This document shows, one piece after another, positions 1-9,217 of a DNA stretch of 64,000 bases. Source of the stretch: Chitinophaga silvatica (GTDB taxonomy: Bacteria; Bacteroidota; Bacteroidia; Chitinophagales; Chitinophagaceae). The notes beneath the pieces were generated by a model. It made no database searches, was not told the origin of the DNA, and worked only from the letters and a program-made list of their open reading frames with translations. The position numbers and the translations under genes are program-made. Numbering within the stretch: the stretch's first letter is position 1; each line of letters opens with the position of its first letter. The DNA is taken from positions 248,001 through 312,000 of the forward strand of contig NZ_QPMM01000009.1 of the NCBI RefSeq assembly GCF_003419895.1. Direction: 5' to 3'.

Positions 1-1
1 A

Positions 2-307
2 ATGGTAGGCATGCCATATAAAAATTATACCTTAGGTGTGAATATGTTTGATACAACCAGGGGCAACGATAGATATGTATTTATCCAATATATCCGTAAT
101 CAGATGCCATATTACGCGATTATGGGGCCTAGATATCTGTATGAGGTGAACTATAGAACACATGCAAAAGCACTGTATGATCTGAAAGCGGATCCAATGA
201 AAGATGTAAGTGCACAATTGCCAGATACAGCAAGGAGTCTCGATAGTCTTGCCAATGGTTTCTATGAAAGTACCCGGTATTTAATGTTTAATAATAAAAA
301 GCAATAA
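2..307 (+). CDS. Sulfatase / LTA-synthase-like protein, C-terminal fragment
   Basis: The last 101 residues of a protein whose 5' end lies outside the window. The fragment reads like the tail of alkaline-phosphatase-fold sulfatases of the LTA synthase type: a description of a moving molecule turning into 'YDLKADPMKDVS', a common C-terminal pattern in which the final strands are followed by a short helical tail. No catalytic residues are present in this part, so activity cannot be judged. The next gene starts 18 bp downstream on the same strand, so they may be co-transcribed. The family assignment rests on tail resemblance only. Confidence 0.5.
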   Translation: MVGMPYKNYTLGVNMFDTTRGNDRYVFIQYIRNQMPYYAIMGPRYLYEVNYRTHAKALYDLKADPMKDVSAQLPDTARSLDSLANGFYESTRYLMFNNKKQ

Positions 308-325
308 GCACTACTGTTTATTACT

Positions 326-1069
326 ATGGAAATAGATAAAAACTGGTTTCAGGATTGGTTCAACTCACCTTATTATCAGTTGTTGTATAATAAGAGAGAT
401 GAAAAGGAAGCGGCAGCATTTATTGATAAGCTGCTGGCATTTCTACATCCGGTTGCCGGTGCCACTATGCTGGATGTAGCCTGTGGGCGCGGCCGGCATG
501 CAAGATACTTGGCCAGTAAAGGCTATGAGGTAACAGGAATTGATTTGTCTATAGAAAGCATCAATGCCGCCAGGAAGTTCGAAAATGATCATCTGAGCTT
601 TTTTCAACACGATATGCGTTTGCCATTCCGGGTTAATTTCTTTGATATTGTATTCAATTTCTTTACCAGCTTTGGATATTTTGAATCGAAAAGAGATAAT
701 GACAATGCGCTGCGTACTTTAAAAAATGCACTGAAGCCAGGTGGTAAACTGGTATTGGATTATCTCAATAGCCGGTATGTCGAATCGCATTTGGTTGCAC
801 ACGAGATCCTGGAAAAGGAAGGAGTAGTGTTTGATATACATCGCGCATTGGTAAATAAAAAATTCCAGAAACAGATCAATATTCTGGATCAGACAAAAAT
901 GCGTCGTTTAGTATTTACAGAAAGTGTAAATGCATTTACCAAACAGGATTTTGAAGAAATGTTTGCAAAACAGGGACTTCAAATCAATGAAATATTTGGT
1001 GATTACCATTTCAACAGCTTTGATGAAGAACGTTCACCCCGTTTAATCATTGTTGCTACAAAATTATAA
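326..1069 (+). CDS. Class I SAM-dependent methyltransferase
   Basis: A 247-residue soluble protein with the SAM-binding Rossmann motif I at about residues 48-75 ('MLDVACGRGRHARYLASKGY' followed by the acidic end of strand 2, 'GIDLS'). A later stretch, 'LRTLKNALKPGGKLVLDYLN', is the usual post-motif III region of small-molecule methyltransferases. The acceptor is not evident. It sits between the sulfatase-like gene and a PAP2 phosphatase with 2-18 bp gaps, so it probably belongs to a short envelope or housekeeping operon. The ATG start is well spaced from the previous stop. Confidence 0.85.
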   Translation: MEIDKNWFQDWFNSPYYQLLYNKRDEKEAAAFIDKLLAFLHPVAGATMLDVACGRGRHARYLASKGYEVTGIDLSIESINAARKFENDHLSFFQHDMRLPFRVNFFDIVFNFFTSFGYFESKRDNDNALRTLKNALKPGGKLVLDYLNSRYVESHLVAHEILEKEGVVFDIHRALVNKKFQKQINILDQTKMRRLVFTESVNAFTKQDFEEMFAKQGLQINEIFGDYHFNSFDEERSPRLIIVATKL

Positions 1070-1071
1070 TC

Positions 1072-1650
1072 ATGCTGGAAGCAATTTTAAAAGAAGATTT
1101 AAGATTATTTCTCCATATCAACGGGCAGTGGTACAATAGCGTATTTGATGTTATTTTCCCTTTTCTGCGTGAACCTATGGTCTGGGCTCCACTGTATTTA
1201 TTTCTGGCTTTGTTTGTGACCATAAACTATGGCTGGAAGGGAGTATTCTGGATTGCATTTTTTCTTATATGTTTTGCATTGGCAGATCAAAGCAGCTTAT
1301 TTTTGAAAAGCGCGGTAGGTAGAATCAGGCCCTGCAGGGATCCAATCATTTCCCATTATACACGTGTTCTGGTGGTATATTGCCCGCGTAGTGGCAGCTT
1401 TACCTCTAACCACGCCGCTAACCATTTCGCTTTAGCTACTTTTTGTTTCATAACTTTAAAGTCATCATTCCACCGCTACACCTGGCTCTTCTTCCTTTGG
1501 GCAGCGCTTATAGGTTATGCACAGATATATGTTGGAGTGCATTATCCATTAGACGTGGTAGGTGGAGCAGTTGTAGGGGCACTGATTGGAATGTTGGCAG
1601 GTAGCTTTTTTCAGCGCCGTATTAGATTGGAGCAGCAATTGGTATCATGA
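1072..1650 (+). CDS. PAP2-family membrane phosphatase
   Basis: A 192-residue protein with five to six hydrophobic membrane segments. It has the PAP2 signature blocks in order: K-x(6)-RP as 'KSAVGRIRP' (about residues 79-87), the middle His block as 'SFTSNHAANHF', and the last His-Asp block as 'YVGVHYPLDVVGG'. The family hydrolyses lipid phosphates or undecaprenyl/phosphatidyl pyrophosphates at the membrane. The third block has 'AQ' where the canonical block has 'SR', a departure that may be ordinary in this phylum. Its last four bases overlap the start of the ZIP transporter gene, which indicates translational coupling. Confidence 0.85.
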   Translation: MLEAILKEDLRLFLHINGQWYNSVFDVIFPFLREPMVWAPLYLFLALFVTINYGWKGVFWIAFFLICFALADQSSLFLKSAVGRIRPCRDPIISHYTRVLVVYCPRSGSFTSNHAANHFALATFCFITLKSSFHRYTWLFFLWAALIGYAQIYVGVHYPLDVVGGAVVGALIGMLAGSFFQRRIRLEQQLVS

Positions 1651-2378
1651 ATTGGACATATCTCATATTGATTTTAGTGGCTACTATTACTGGTGGGGTA
1701 ATTCCCATGACAGTAAGAAGAGTCAGTGAAAATTTCTCTATTTACCTCCTTGCCTTTACAGGTGCATTTCTGTTTGGTGTAGTGATTATGCACTTATTGC
1801 CTGAAGTTTATCATGAACTGGGGCATCAGGCAGGGGTATATATTGTACTCGGATTTTTTCTGCAGGTGTTTCTGCAACAATTATCTCACGGTATGGAACA
1901 TGGACATACACATATACCGGGAGAACATCATCATCATATTGCTGTAACACCGCTGTTACTGGGGCTTTCTATCCATGCTTTTATGGAAGGGTTGCCATTG
2001 GGGTTTCACTATGAAGATCAATCTGCCTTGCCATCTTTAATGGTGGGGATTGCAGCACATAAAATTCCTGAAGCATTAACTTTGATGACGGTAATGATCC
2101 ATGCCAACAAACCTAAAGCATCATTATGGCGTATACTGATGGGGTTTGCACTGGTTACTCCTTTTGCCGCTATTCTGGCAGGTTGGCTTGGAGAAAGGTT
2201 TGTAGTTGTACAACATTACTTATTGTACGTTGTAGCTTTAGTAGTAGGGGCTTTCCTACATATTTCCACAACAATTTTTTATGAAAGTGGCACCAAACAC
2301 CACGAATTAAGTAAGAAAAAAGTACTGGCAATAGCGATAGGTTTACTTTTGGCTTTTCTAACACTGATATTTGAATAA
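1647..2378 (+). CDS. ZIP-family metal transporter
   Basis: A 243-residue membrane protein with about eight hydrophobic segments. A His-rich cytoplasmic loop ('HGMEHGHTHIPGEHHHHI', about residues 80-97) is typical of ZIP permeases. Two ZIP transport helices are visible: 'LSIHAFMEGLPLG' and 'GIAAHKIPEALTL', each with the conserved His and Glu/Pro that form the binuclear metal site. The family moves zinc or another divalent metal into the cytoplasm. The start ATG lies inside the last codons of the PAP2 gene (ATGA overlap). Substrate specificity cannot be read from the sequence. Confidence 0.88.
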   Translation: MNWTYLILILVATITGGVIPMTVRRVSENFSIYLLAFTGAFLFGVVIMHLLPEVYHELGHQAGVYIVLGFFLQVFLQQLSHGMEHGHTHIPGEHHHHIAVTPLLLGLSIHAFMEGLPLGFHYEDQSALPSLMVGIAAHKIPEALTLMTVMIHANKPKASLWRILMGFALVTPFAAILAGWLGERFVVVQHYLLYVVALVVGAFLHISTTIFYESGTKHHELSKKKVLAIAIGLLLAFLTLIFE

Positions 2379-2401
2379 TTTGTTATTTTTAGGCTCTGTA
2401 T

Positions 2402-3694
2402 ATGGAAGTCGTCATTATCCTCATCCTTATTTTGTTGAATGGCTTGTTTTCGATGTCTGAGATTGCGTTGGTCTCGGCACGCAAGATCCGGTTAGAAAAC
2501 CAGGCCAATAAAGGGGATGAAAAAGCAAAAGCCGCATTAAAGCTGGCTAATAATCCGGACACTTTTCTTTCTACCGTTCAAATCGGTATTACACTTATCG
2601 GTATCTTAACCGGTATCTATTCCGGGGAAAGCATCAAACAGGATGTTGTTACCTGGCTGAATCAATTTCCTGCCTTACAACCTTATAGCGGCCCAATCGC
2701 AACTACTATCATTGTAGTAGTGATCACCTATTTTTCTATGGTGTTGGGAGAACTGGTTCCTAAAAAATTAGGAATGGCCAAGCCTGAAACCATCGCCAAA
2801 ATAATGGCAAAACCTATGCATCTCCTATCCAGATTTGCCTGGCCATTTATCTGGTTATTATCTACCTCTGCTAACCTCCTTGTTAAAATATTTAATATAA
2901 AATTAGCCGATACACACGTTACTGAAGAAGAAATAAAGGCTATTATTAACGAAGGAACAACTACCGGTGCTATTGAAGAAACCGAACAGGAAATTATTGA
3001 AAGAGTATTTCATCTGGGTGATAGAAATATCACCTCGTTGATGACTTACCGTAACGATATTACCTGGTTAGATATAAATGATACTTTATCGGATAGCCAG
3101 GAAAATATAAATGATAGTCTGCATTCCGTATATCCGGTTTGTGATGGGCAAATAGATGCTATTAAAGGTTTAATTACCATCAAAGATCTTTACAGGGCTG
3201 CTGGTAAATCAGTTCCACTGGCAGATATTATGCGCAAGCCCTTATTTGTGCCAGAGAATAATTCGGCCTATCAGGTACTGGAGAAGTTCAAGGAAACTCA
3301 CTTACATGCTGCATTTATTGTAGACGAGTATGGAACTTTCCTGGGAATGATTACCTTAAATGATATCCTGGAAGCTATTGTAGGTGATATTCCGGAAACA
3401 GCAGAACCAGATGATTATGAAATGGTGCTGAGAGAAGACGGAACCTGGCTGGTAGATGCACAAATATCATTTTATGAGTTCCTGGAAGAATTCGACAGGG
3501 AAGATTGGATGAGTGAATTTGAACAGGAGTTTGATACATTGGCAGGATTTATATTACATCATTTGGAGCATATTCCGCAAACAGGTGAGAAATTCACCTG
3601 GCGTGCTTTTACATTCGAGATTGTAGATATGGATGCACACCGGATAGATAAGGTACTGGTTACACCACCGCCAACTGAAACAACTGAAGAGTAG
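2402..3694 (+). CDS. CNNM/CorC-family (hemolysin-like) membrane protein with CBS pair
   Basis: A 430-residue protein with the standard three-part layout: a DUF21/CNNM membrane domain in the first about 170 residues ('ILLNGLFSMSEIALVSARK' near the start, then three more hydrophobic helices and 'VLGELVPKKLGMAKPE'), two CBS domains at about 200-340 ('AAFIVDEYGTFLGMITLNDI' is the second), and a C-terminal CorC/HlyC domain with the acidic stretch at about 370-425. Family members are linked to magnesium, cobalt or sodium handling; the old name hemolysin is not a functional claim. The start lies 23 bp after the ZIP gene. Confidence 0.88.
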   Translation: MEVVIILILILLNGLFSMSEIALVSARKIRLENQANKGDEKAKAALKLANNPDTFLSTVQIGITLIGILTGIYSGESIKQDVVTWLNQFPALQPYSGPIATTIIVVVITYFSMVLGELVPKKLGMAKPETIAKIMAKPMHLLSRFAWPFIWLLSTSANLLVKIFNIKLADTHVTEEEIKAIINEGTTTGAIEETEQEIIERVFHLGDRNITSLMTYRNDITWLDINDTLSDSQENINDSLHSVYPVCDGQIDAIKGLITIKDLYRAAGKSVPLADIMRKPLFVPENNSAYQVLEKFKETHLHAAFIVDEYGTFLGMITLNDILEAIVGDIPETAEPDDYEMVLREDGTWLVDAQISFYEFLEEFDREDWMSEFEQEFDTLAGFILHHLEHIPQTGEKFTWRAFTFEIVDMDAHRIDKVLVTPPPTETTEE

Positions 3695-3771
3695 AAACTG
3701 GCCCCCTGTAAATTTCCGTATAATCCGTATACGTAGTTCTCCGTATTTCAACCGGATGACCTATCATTTAT

Positions 3772-3801
3772 TTGGATAAATCCAGCTTTATACTAATTTT
3801 G
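3772..3801 (+). promoter_or_regulatory. Bacteroidota-type promoter for the pigment cluster
   Basis: A -33 TTG at 3772-3774 and a -7 TAnnTTTG match (TAATTTTG) at 3794-3801, separated by 19 bp, fit the Bacteroidota housekeeping sigma consensus. The element lies about 40 bp before the ATG of the first pigment gene, in the only sizeable (148 bp) gap between the housekeeping genes and the cluster. It is likely the main promoter of the long co-directional run that follows. Confidence 0.6.
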
Positions 3802-3842
3802 AGCACTTTTTTACATATACAAATAATATAATTTAAGATAAA

Positions 3843-5378
3843 ATGGTTGCAATCGGAAGTAAGTCGCTGTCTTTGAATAAAGTGGCCAACATCCTTGTTG
3901 GAGGACGAGAATTGACCCTGGATACCGCTGCATTACAACAAGTTGAAGCTAGTTATTTGTTCCTCAAATCTTTTTCTGCTAAAAAACTGATTTATGGCAT
4001 TAACACCGGTTTTGGCCCAATGGCTCAATACCGGATTAGTGATAAAGATACTTTTCAACTTCAGTATAACCTGATACGTAGTCATAGCTCCGGATCAGGT
4101 AAAATTATGTCGCCTCTACACACCAAGGCCTTAATGATTGCTCGTCTGAGCAGCTTTATGCAGGCACATTCAGGAGTACATCCTGAAGTGGTGGAGCTGT
4201 TGAAGGATCTGATCAATAAAAACGTTTACCCGGTTGTTTTCGAACATGGTGGAGTAGGTGCCAGCGGCGATCTGGTACAATTGGCACATTTAGCGCTGGT
4301 ACTGATCGGAGAAGGGGAAGTTTGGTATGAAGGAAGCTATCAGCCTACTGCTGAAGTTTTCGCAAAATTGAACCTGAAACCTATAGGTATACACGTTCGC
4401 GAGGGATTAGCCATAATTAATGGTACTTCAGCCATGACTGGTGTGGGATTGGTAAACTTACTTGAAGGAAAGCAATTATTAGGTTGGTCTATTGTTTTAT
4501 CAGCTATGATCAATGAAATAGTTGAAGCATTCGACGACCATTTATCTGCTGAACTGAATGTGGTTAAAAGGCATGAAGGACAACAACAGGTAGCTGCAAA
4601 AATGCGCGAAATTCTGAAGGGTAGCAGAATGGTGCGCCACCGTCCTGAGCACCTGTACAAAGAACTGGAAGAAGAAATTTTTAAAGATAAAGTGCAGGAG
4701 TATTACTCCTTAAGATGCGTGCCTCAAATTTTAGGCCCGGTTTATGACACTCTGCAACAAGCCGAAAGAATTGTAGTAGGAGAACTTAACTCAGTAAGTG
4801 ATAATCCGGTAGTAGATCATCACCTGGGTAATGTGTTCCATGGAGGCAACTTCCATGGCGACTATGTGTCTTTGGAGATGGATAAGATCAAGATTGCGAT
4901 AACCAAACTATCTATGTTGGCTGAGCGTCAGTTGAATTATTTGCTGAATGATAAATTGAACCACAAATTCCCGCCATTTATGAACCTGGGTAAGTTGGGC
5001 TTCAATTTTGGAATGCAGGGAGTGCAGTTTACAGCTACATCTACTGTGGCAGAAAACCAAACTTTATCATACCCAATGTATGTTCACAGTATTCCTAATA
5101 ACAATGATAATCAGGATATTGTGAGTATGGGTTGCAATGCAGCTATTCTTACAAGCAAGGTAATTGAGAATACTTTCCAGGTATTGGCCATACAATTAAT
5201 GACTGTTTTACAGGCAGTTGATTACCTGAACTGTGAAGACAGGCTGGCTGATTTTTCGAAAAAGGTATATCAGGAAGTAAGATTGATTTTCCCTAAATTT
5301 ATTGAAGACAGTCCGAGATATAAAGATTTGCAGAAGATTAAGGAGTACCTGGTGAAGAATATGCCTTTGCAATTTTAA
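3843..5378 (+). CDS. Tyrosine (aromatic amino acid) ammonia-lyase of the flexirubin type
   Basis: A 511-residue enzyme of the HAL/PAL/TAL family. The Ala-Ser-Gly triad that cyclises into the MIO electrophile is at residues 140-142 ('GGVGASGDLVQLAHLAL'), and the conserved Tyr block 'YGINTGFGPMAQYR' lies near residue 55. The substrate-side motif 'NLIRSHSSG' matches, from memory, the Flavobacterium johnsoniae tyrosine ammonia-lyase, and the C-terminal blocks 'MYVHSIPNNNDNQDIVSMG' also agree. The expected reaction is deamination of L-tyrosine to 4-coumarate, the aryl starter of flexirubin polyenes. Histidine ammonia-lyase is the alternative, but no hut genes are nearby and the following genes are polyene genes. 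Confidence 0.88.
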   Translation: MVAIGSKSLSLNKVANILVGGRELTLDTAALQQVEASYLFLKSFSAKKLIYGINTGFGPMAQYRISDKDTFQLQYNLIRSHSSGSGKIMSPLHTKALMIARLSSFMQAHSGVHPEVVELLKDLINKNVYPVVFEHGGVGASGDLVQLAHLALVLIGEGEVWYEGSYQPTAEVFAKLNLKPIGIHVREGLAIINGTSAMTGVGLVNLLEGKQLLGWSIVLSAMINEIVEAFDDHLSAELNVVKRHEGQQQVAAKMREILKGSRMVRHRPEHLYKELEEEIFKDKVQEYYSLRCVPQILGPVYDTLQQAERIVVGELNSVSDNPVVDHHLGNVFHGGNFHGDYVSLEMDKIKIAITKLSMLAERQLNYLLNDKLNHKFPPFMNLGKLGFNFGMQGVQFTATSTVAENQTLSYPMYVHSIPNNNDNQDIVSMGCNAAILTSKVIENTFQVLAIQLMTVLQAVDYLNCEDRLADFSKKVYQEVRLIFPKFIEDSPRYKDLQKIKEYLVKNMPLQF

Positions 5379-5454
5379 CCTGGGAGCTATCGGAAATAAT
5401 AATTATAAATTAGCCTTGTAGAGCCATTATTCGTCATTAGTAATTTGTATTTTC

Positions 5455-6183
5455 ATGAAGTGTGCATTAGTAACAGGTGGGTCCAGAGGTATTGGGAGAG
5501 CAGTATGTATTAAAATGGCATCAGCCGGTTACCACGTGCTGATTAATTATAAAGGAAATGAAGCAGCTGCCAGGGAGACTTTGGAGGCTGTTCAGGCAGC
5601 GGGTAGTACTGGTGAATTGCTGGCATTCAATGTTGGTGATGCAGCAGAAGTGCAGCAGGTGCTTGGAGGATGGGTAGAGCAGCATAAAGAGGATCAGATT
5701 GAAGTACTGGTAAATAATGCCGGGATCCGGGAAGATTCCCTTATGTTCTGGATGAATGAAGGACAATGGTCTAATGTATTGAATATCAGTTTAAATGGTT
5801 TCTTTAATGTAACCAAGCAGGTGATCAATAGTATGTTGATGAAGCGGTATGGTCGAATAATTAATATGGTTTCCCTATCAGGAATTAAAGGATTACCTGG
5901 TCAGACAAATTATTCTGCTGCCAAAGCTGGAGTAATAGGTGCTACTAAAGCGTTAGCCCAGGAAGTTGCCAAACGGGGTGTTACTGTTAATGCCATCGCC
6001 CCGGGATTTATTCGTACAGACATGACTGCCGAACTGAATGAGAAGGAATTGGCGGCACAGGTACCAATGAACCGGTTCGGAACTCCTGAAGAAGTAGCAG
6101 AAACTGTTGCTTTTCTTGCATCTAAAGGTGCAGGTTATATTACCGGAGAGGTTATTAACATAAATGGTGGGTTACACACCTAA
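5455..6183 (+). CDS. 3-oxoacyl-ACP reductase (FabG-like SDR)
   Basis: A 242-residue short-chain dehydrogenase. The cofactor motif TGGSRGIGR is at residues 7-15, the NAG motif ('LVNNAGI') near residue 90, and the catalytic Ser and Tyr-x-x-x-Lys in 'NMVSLSG' and 'YSAAK' (Tyr153, Lys157). The C-terminus 'GYITGEVININGGLHT' is the standard FabG ending. In aryl polyene assembly it reduces each 3-oxoacyl-ACP intermediate. The gene lies 76 bp after the ammonia-lyase and 64 bp before the first ketosynthase. A primary fatty-acid role is possible but less likely in this setting. Confidence 0.9.
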   Translation: MKCALVTGGSRGIGRAVCIKMASAGYHVLINYKGNEAAARETLEAVQAAGSTGELLAFNVGDAAEVQQVLGGWVEQHKEDQIEVLVNNAGIREDSLMFWMNEGQWSNVLNISLNGFFNVTKQVINSMLMKRYGRIINMVSLSGIKGLPGQTNYSAAKAGVIGATKALAQEVAKRGVTVNAIAPGFIRTDMTAELNEKELAAQVPMNRFGTPEEVAETVAFLASKGAGYITGEVININGGLHT

Positions 6184-6247
6184 GAGAGAAAAGACGCTGT
6201 AGAATTACGAACAATAGTGCATACGTGGGCCGAAAAGCTAACTGTTT

Positions 6248-7474
6248 ATGAATAGAGTAGTGATCACTGGAATGGGAATTTATTCCTGCATTGGTAGCAA
6301 TATGCAGGAAGTAAAGGATTCATTATATCAGGGTAAATCGGGTATTGTATTAGATCCTGAACGGAAAGAATTTGGCTACCGTTCGGGATTAACAGGTTAT
6401 GTAAAACGACCTGAATTAAAAGGAGTACTAGACAGACGTGCCAGGTTGATGATGCCTGAACAGGCTGAATTTGCATATATGGCTACCAGTGAGGCACTCG
6501 CTCAGGCAGGAATAACGCCTGAGTATATAGATTCTATGCCTATTGGGTTATTATACGGTAATGATAGTTGTGCTAAACCAACAGTAGAAGCCAACGACAT
6601 TATGCGGGCCAAGAAAGATACTATGCTGGTAGGTTCGGGATCTGTTTTTCAGACAATGAACTCCACTGTGAACATGAATCTGGCCACAATTTTTAAACTG
6701 AGAGGTGTAAACTTTACCGTTAGTGCTGCGTGTGCCAGTGGGTCGCATGCTATCGGACTGGGATATATGTTTATCAGGAATGGTATGCAGGATGCTATCA
6801 TTTGTGGTGGTGCCCAGGAGATAAATGTTTATTCTATGGGCAATTTCGATGCAATTGCCGCTTTTTCCGTAAGAGAAAATGAACCAGCCAAAGCATCCCG
6901 GCCGTTTGATCGCGACAGGGACGGACTCGTACCAAGCGGAGGTGCCGCTACCGTTATCCTGGAAAGCCTGGAATCGGCACAGCGCAGAGGGGCTACCATT
7001 TTAGGGGAAGTTTTGGGGTATGGGTTCTCTTCAAATGGGGCGCATATCTCTAATCCAACGGTCGACGGGCCTGTAAGGTCATTACAAATTGCATTAAAGG
7101 ATGCCGGCTTAAACCCCGGCGATATTGAGTATATTAACGCCCATGCCACATCCACTGCCGCAGGTGATGCCAGTGAAGCAAAAGCCATACATGAAGTTTT
7201 TGGGGCTTCAAAACCATATGTTAGTTCAACAAAATCTATGACCGGGCACGAATGTTGGATGGCTGGTGCCAGCGAAATTGTTTATTCTATGCTAATGATG
7301 CAAAATGGATTTATAGCGCCAAATATCAACTTAGAGAATCCGGATGAGGATAGTGCCAAGCTTAATATAGTAACCGAGACAATTGACAAAAATTTTAATG
7401 TATTTTTGTCAAATTCCTTCGGATTTGGAGGTACAAACTCCTCGCTCATCGTTAGAGGGTGGAACGGGAAATAA
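6248..7474 (+). CDS. Beta-ketoacyl-ACP synthase (FabF-type), active
   Basis: A 408-residue ketosynthase II-type enzyme. The catalytic triad is present: Cys162 in 'SAACASGSHAIGLGY', His in 'INAHATSTAAGD', and Lys/His in 'STKSMTGHECWMAGASE'. It ends in 'NSFGFGGTNSSLIV', the family's C-terminal glycine loop. It extends the polyene by decarboxylative condensation with malonyl-ACP. It is the first of three Cys-bearing ketosynthases in the cluster. 'GHECWMAGAS' in place of the usual 'GHTLGAAG' is slightly divergent and may reflect an unusual partner or starter. Confidence 0.9.
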   Translation: MNRVVITGMGIYSCIGSNMQEVKDSLYQGKSGIVLDPERKEFGYRSGLTGYVKRPELKGVLDRRARLMMPEQAEFAYMATSEALAQAGITPEYIDSMPIGLLYGNDSCAKPTVEANDIMRAKKDTMLVGSGSVFQTMNSTVNMNLATIFKLRGVNFTVSAACASGSHAIGLGYMFIRNGMQDAIICGGAQEINVYSMGNFDAIAAFSVRENEPAKASRPFDRDRDGLVPSGGAATVILESLESAQRRGATILGEVLGYGFSSNGAHISNPTVDGPVRSLQIALKDAGLNPGDIEYINAHATSTAAGDASEAKAIHEVFGASKPYVSSTKSMTGHECWMAGASEIVYSMLMMQNGFIAPNINLENPDEDSAKLNIVTETIDKNFNVFLSNSFGFGGTNSSLIVRGWNGK

Positions 7475-7577
7475 ATATTTTTTAACTTTGACCCCTAATC
7501 AGGATTGGTACACCTTGAAAAACAGTTTTCGTCTATATTAATTTAATAACCAAGCCTATATCTGATTTTACACTTTT

Positions 7578-7835
7578 ATGGATATCAATAATATAATAGC
7601 TGTCACAAATAAGTTTCTGGTAGAGGAGTTTGAAGCAAACCCCGAAGCAATTACACCTGAAGCAAACATGAAGTCTACCCTGGATCTGGATAGTCTGGAT
7701 TATATAGATATGGTGGTAGTAATTGAAGATAACTTTGGATTCAAGGTTAATCCGGAAGATTTTCAGGCCATTGTTACATTCCAGGATTTCTATGGCTACG
7801 TTGCCAGTCGTGTTCAACAAAAAGAATTGGTGTAA
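7578..7835 (+). CDS. Acyl carrier protein
   Basis: An 85-residue acidic protein with the phosphopantetheine attachment site 'LDLDSLDYIDM', Ser39 being the modified residue. Helix II then reads 'VVVIEDNFGFKV', as in type II ACPs. It is expected to carry the growing polyene chain after activation by the AcpS encoded at 27890. Its stop shares a base with the next start (TAATG at 7833-7837), so it is translationally coupled to the LpxL-like acyltransferase. A 103-bp gap upstream contains a possible -7 box (TAACTTTG, 7483-7490) without a convincing -33 partner. Confidence 0.9.
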   Translation: MDINNIIAVTNKFLVEEFEANPEAITPEANMKSTLDLDSLDYIDMVVVIEDNFGFKVNPEDFQAIVTFQDFYGYVASRVQQKELV

Positions 7836-8710
7836 TGCCGTCCTGGCAAGGAAAATCTAAGGGAAGTAAGTTTGGATATAGTTGTTTTGTTTTCCTGCTA
7901 AAACATGGGGGAGTAAAGCCTGCATATCTGTTATTAAGGTTTGTGGCTTGTTATTACTTCCTATTTTCCTGGAGTTCCTCTAAACCAATCTATCGCTATT
8001 TCCGGACTAAAATCGGCTTTACCCGCTGGCAAGCCTTACTGAACCTGTATCGCAACTACTATATCTTTGGCCAGACGTTAATAGATAAGGTGGCAGTAAT
8101 GGCCGATTTACCTGATAATTTCACATTTGAGTTTGAAGGCGAACATTTCCTCCGGGAAATGGTGGCAGGAAAAAAGGGTGGAATCCTGCTCAGCGCCCAC
8201 CTGGGTAACTGGGAAGTAGCCGGTCACCTGTTCAAACGTCTCCAGACCAGAGTGAATATTGTCATGTTTGATGGAGAACATCAACGGATTAAGGATTATC
8301 TGGCCGGCGTCACCGGCGATCGCAATATGAATATTATTGTAATTAAGGATGATCTGTCGCATATTTATGCCATAAACGAAGCATTAAGCAAGCAGGAACT
8401 GGTTTGTATGCATGCCGACCGTTTTTTACCTGGTAACAAAACTATTACAACCGAATTTCTGAAGCAGGAAGCACGTTTCCCTGTAGGACCATTTATGCTG
8501 GCCGCAACATTCAGGGTACCAGTATCTGTAGTTTTCGCATTTAAAGAATCATCAACCCATTATCATTTTTTTGCTACAGAACCACGTGAATACCATGGGC
8601 GGAAAAATAACGGAGTTAATAATGCACTCAACGATTTTGTGCAGGCTGTGGAGCAGAAAGTGCAGCGTTATCCGGTTCAATGGTTCAATTATTACGATTT
8701 TTGGGAATAA
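7835..8710 (+). CDS. LpxL/HtrB-like lysophospholipid-type acyltransferase
   Basis: A 291-residue protein of the lipid A acyltransferase family with the catalytic H-x(4)-D/E motif as 'SAHLGNWEVAGH' (about residues 113-124) and an N-terminal hydrophobic segment near residues 27-45. Similar acyltransferases occur in aryl polyene clusters, where they are thought to help attach the polyene carboxylate to a lipid or other acceptor in the membrane. It overlaps the ACP stop by one base, which fits the use of an ACP-bound acyl donor. Ordinary lipid A acylation is the alternative. Confidence 0.8.
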   Translation: MPSWQGKSKGSKFGYSCFVFLLKHGGVKPAYLLLRFVACYYFLFSWSSSKPIYRYFRTKIGFTRWQALLNLYRNYYIFGQTLIDKVAVMADLPDNFTFEFEGEHFLREMVAGKKGGILLSAHLGNWEVAGHLFKRLQTRVNIVMFDGEHQRIKDYLAGVTGDRNMNIIVIKDDLSHIYAINEALSKQELVCMHADRFLPGNKTITTEFLKQEARFPVGPFMLAATFRVPVSVVFAFKESSTHYHFFATEPREYHGRKNNGVNNALNDFVQAVEQKVQRYPVQWFNYYDFWE

Positions 8711-8779
8711 TACGTGTTTTTACTGTTAATAATTTCGTATAATTCAATTTATTTCGTGTTTCATTTTTATTAATAATTT

Positions 8780-9211
8780 GTGCAGATGTTTATTCATTCA
8801 GACGATATTACGGCTTATATCCCACAACGCCCGCCAATTGTAATGATCAACGGAATCAAAGAAGTGGAGGGCCCGATTACCCGTACAGGCTTTTTTATTG
8901 CCCCTGACAATGTTTTTGTAGAGGATGGTAAGTTGGCTGCTCCCGGCCTGATGGAAAATATTGCACAAACCGCAGCAGCCCGCATTGGCTATATTGCCAG
9001 ACAACAGAATGCTCCCGTGCCTCTGGGATTTATCGGTGCTGTGAAAGATCTTGAAATATTTGAATTACCCGCCGTTGGTGAAACAATTGAAACCACCACC
9101 GAAATAGGTGGAGAAGTATTCAATGCCACTATGGTGCTCGGAAAAGTGATGCTTAATGGAAAAGTTTTGGCGCAATGTGAAATGAAAATCTTTGCAAATC
9201 CTCAAATATAA
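8780..9211 (+). CDS. Hot-dog fold 3-hydroxyacyl-ACP dehydratase (ApeP/FabZ-like)
   Basis: A 143-residue single hot-dog domain. The start 'DDITAYIPQRPPIVMINGI' and the helix 'APGLMENIAQTAAARIGY' with its catalytic-position Glu resemble the dehydratases of aryl polyene systems. It is likely to remove water from the 3-hydroxyacyl-ACP to create each conjugated double bond. A second hot-dog gene lies at 19268, so the two may form a heterodimer as ApeI/ApeP do in the Gram-negative aryl polyene pathway. The 69-bp AT-rich gap upstream may hold a promoter, but no clear consensus was found. Confidence 0.78.
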   Translation: MQMFIHSDDITAYIPQRPPIVMINGIKEVEGPITRTGFFIAPDNVFVEDGKLAAPGLMENIAQTAAARIGYIARQQNAPVPLGFIGAVKDLEIFELPAVGETIETTTEIGGEVFNATMVLGKVMLNGKVLAQCEMKIFANPQI

Positions 9212-9217
9212 TTCCTT

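Noticed and set aside
3843..5378. Histidine ammonia-lyase of a hut operon
   Set aside because: No urocanase or other hut genes nearby; substrate-side motif and context agree with the flexirubin tyrosine ammonia-lyase.
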